Assembly (NCBI RefSeq): GCF_000485595.1
Contig: NW_014577167.1
Span: 57,992 to 79,065 of the forward strand
Source: Priapulus caudatus
Lineage: Eukaryota; Priapulida; Priapulimorpha; Priapulimorphida; Priapulidae
Direction: 5' to 3'
Length of the DNA: 21,074 bases
Every line of letters starts with the position of its first letter. Position 1 is the first letter of the stretch. The position numbers and the translations under genes were made by a program. The notes under the pieces are model-generated. The model was not told where the DNA came from and made no database searches. It was given only the letters and a program-made list of their open reading frames with translations. Positions 19,591 through 21,074 of the stretch are shown in pieces.

Positions 19591-20196
19591 TGAAAGCCTG
19601 TATGTGACTGTTGTGACAACACGAATTTTGAATGTTTGTGTAGAAATGGTATTATTGGATATTTCTCCATTACCACAAAAAGTGTGAAAGCAAAACTTTC
19701 GCCACAGTATGCACCAATAACTGCGCCAGGATTTCGTTTAAGTTTCATATTTACCGAGAAAAGAGAAAGAACTGCTTAAACTTTAAGTCATATGTTCGGA
19801 TTGAAAATTCATGCAGATAAAGAACCATAGCTTATAAATGACGGCACCTAATATCAAACTCGCTTTTTTACATCAATGTGTTACCATTAAAAAACGAGTG
19901 TAAAATTAAATTATTCCGAGTTGTAATGACAAAGAAATTATACATCTGCTGCTGTGGCAGAAATCGAAATGGAGAAACAGCGTTTTTCTACTTTTCACAA
20001 TAATCGACCGCCTGTGTCCTAAATGGCTGAACGTGAGTTAAGCATCTACTGTTAGTACTATATATATGCGATATATCCATGAATAACTGAAACCACTAAA
20101 TTGGTAAAATGCTCTGTGCATCATGAGAAATTGTGAGAACTTACAAGGTTACGAAGGTTTTCTACAGCGATCCGCAGCGTTGATCTGTCTATTTGA

Positions 20197-20598
20197 TCAA
20201 CTTTATCCATCTCCGTCTTTGATAGAGTTCCTTGGACTTTGAAAACTAATCTTTATGAGTTTATGAGGTTACCACTCGCAATGCGCAACGCAAAACGCGC
20301 GAACTCTGCGTACTGCATGACGTCACTATACGCGTGTGAATGAAATCCGGACGTGGTAACGTATAAATGTTAGTTCACACCACATAGCAATTTCAACTAT
20401 CACTGGCAGTTGACGGCTTTAGGAGGCTTGAGTTGAAGCTGAACCGTGAACGAATGAATATACGCGTCTCTGACGTCATCAGCAAATGTATGTTCAAAGG
20501 GCCACGGCTCACTGCATACGTACTCGCAGGACGGACTCAACTTTGTCTTTCTCCGTTTTCGAAATAGTCCCTTGGACTTTATGAGGTTATAAGGTTAC
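20197..20598. repeat. Direct repeat pair enclosing an inverted repeat (candidate non-autonomous element)
   Basis: TCAACTTTATCCATCTCCGT at 20197 and TCAACTTTGTCTTTCTCCGT at 20537 start two imperfect copies (20197-20272, 20537-20598) that share CCTTGGACTTT and ATGAGGTTA and end in GGTTAC; the first copy has extra bases in the middle. Between them, ATGACGTCA (20317-20325) pairs with TGACGTCAT (20471-20479), and the arms continue through ACGCGT and ATTCA/TGAAT and GTTCAC/GTGAAC. The palindrome is imperfect. No coding sequence is present. It could be a MITE with subterminal repeats. Confidence 0.5.
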
Positions 20599-20823
20599 GT
20601 ACGCGGGCAATTCAAGCGCTCTGTAAGCTCACATACATTAGTAATAGCATAGAGTTATATAGTAGAATTATACATAGAGAAATAAGCGTGTACAGAGGTA
20701 GCACTGCATGGTGATAGCCATCGAATTAGATTGGGAATAAAAAATTTGTGAAATTTCGCATACACCTATAGGGTTACGGGACATCTACCTCTGTAAATGT
20801 ATTTTATCTTCTGTTTAGACTGT

Positions 20824-21074
20824 TTAGGAGCAGGTGAAAATTTTCTTTAGCACTGCGCGAAAATCGTTATACTTCCACGCATAGATGATCGGATTGATTG
20901 TTGAGTTCAGAAACATTAACGTGTCTACCCATATCGATAGCCAGCTCAGAACATATATATTGTGCTCTCTGTTGAGGCCCGTCATTGCCAGATAGGTGTA
21001 GAGAACGTTGTATGGGGTGATGCAGATGAACATTGCACCAAACACGAGCGCGAAGAGTTTCAGTGTCTTTATCG
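20824..21074 (-). CDS. Second class A GPCR, C-terminal part (TM6 to C-terminus), cut by the window edge
   Basis: The minus-strand frame is open from the right edge to the stop at 20824-20826 (82 complete residues). It runs from IKTLKLFALVFGAMFICITP through FLNSTINPIIYAWKYNDF to KKIFTCS. It is a close paralogue of the receptor at 16816-18456: the same CITP in TM6 with Ile at 6.48, the same NST-x-NPIIYAWKY in TM7, and the same C-tail FTCS, but it stops three residues earlier. At DNA level the TM6 part is nearly identical, including GGGGTGATGCAGATGAACAT on the plus strand. TM7 and ECL3 are more diverged. Same strand and same orientation indicate tandem duplication. Confidence 0.85.
   Translation of the reverse strand, partial: IKTLKLFALVFGAMFICITPYNVLYTYLAMTGLNREHNIYVLSWLSIWVDTLMFLNSTINPIIYAWKYNDFRAVLKKIFTCS

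Larger units (their letters stand above)
18581..20823. other. Intergenic spacer between the two GPCR genes (or part of a long perlecan intron)
   Basis: No coding exon was recognised on either strand. In particular there is no continuation of the third L4 domain. It contains two pyrimidine-rich repeat tracts (19125-19231 and 19495-19590), an imperfect direct repeat pair and an inverted repeat (20197-20598), and otherwise AT-rich single-copy-looking sequence. Upstream exons of the second GPCR are expected beyond the right edge, not here. Confidence 0.5.

Overview
The window is nuclear DNA from an invertebrate animal. GC-rich exons of 71-273 bases alternate with AT-rich introns, all but one ending AG and starting GT, and both main genes encode animal-type modular proteins. 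CpG is not obviously depleted and there are MITE-like inverted repeats and microsatellites. I cannot name the phylum from the sequence alone.

Region 1 (981-16545, plus strand) is the middle of a perlecan-type basement-membrane proteoglycan gene (HSPG2 / unc-52 / trol family). I placed 28 coding exons that join in one open frame of 3,629 coding bases (1,209 full codons) with matching splice phases throughout. The domain order is Ig, three LDL-receptor class A modules, Ig, then a perlecan domain-III array: split laminin-EGF (LE), laminin IV-A (L4), three LE, split LE, L4, three LE, split LE, and the first part of a third L4. The two complete L4-LE units have the same exon count, nearly the same exon sizes (174/96/84/149/112/114/113/146/77/141 against 192/90/84/119/112/111/113/146/71/141) and the same intron phases, so the array arose by duplication of a genomic block. 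Both ends of the protein are missing: exon 1 starts in phase 1, and the last exon ends at a good donor inside an L4 domain.

Region 2 (16816-18456, minus strand) is a complete three-exon class A (rhodopsin-like) GPCR gene of 325 residues. A second, close paralogue (20824 to the right edge, minus strand) is cut by the window end. These lie head-on to the perlecan gene, so either they sit inside a large perlecan intron on the opposite strand or the perlecan locus is broken or misassembled here.

The remaining DNA is intronic or intergenic. It holds a hairpin MITE at 43-319 with a short telomere-like core, a second palindromic element at 15678-15859, a third candidate at 15085-15383, a 91-base minisatellite at 3968-4205 that carries donor-like sites, several microsatellites, polypyrimidine repeats at 19.1 and 19.5 kb, and an inverted/direct repeat element at 20.2-20.6 kb. 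I saw no tRNA, rRNA, CRISPR array or prokaryotic feature, and nothing that forms a clearly new biological system. The points most worth checking are the block duplication, the antisense GPCR arrangement, the paired cysteine loss in one LE module and the altered micro-switch residues of the GPCR.
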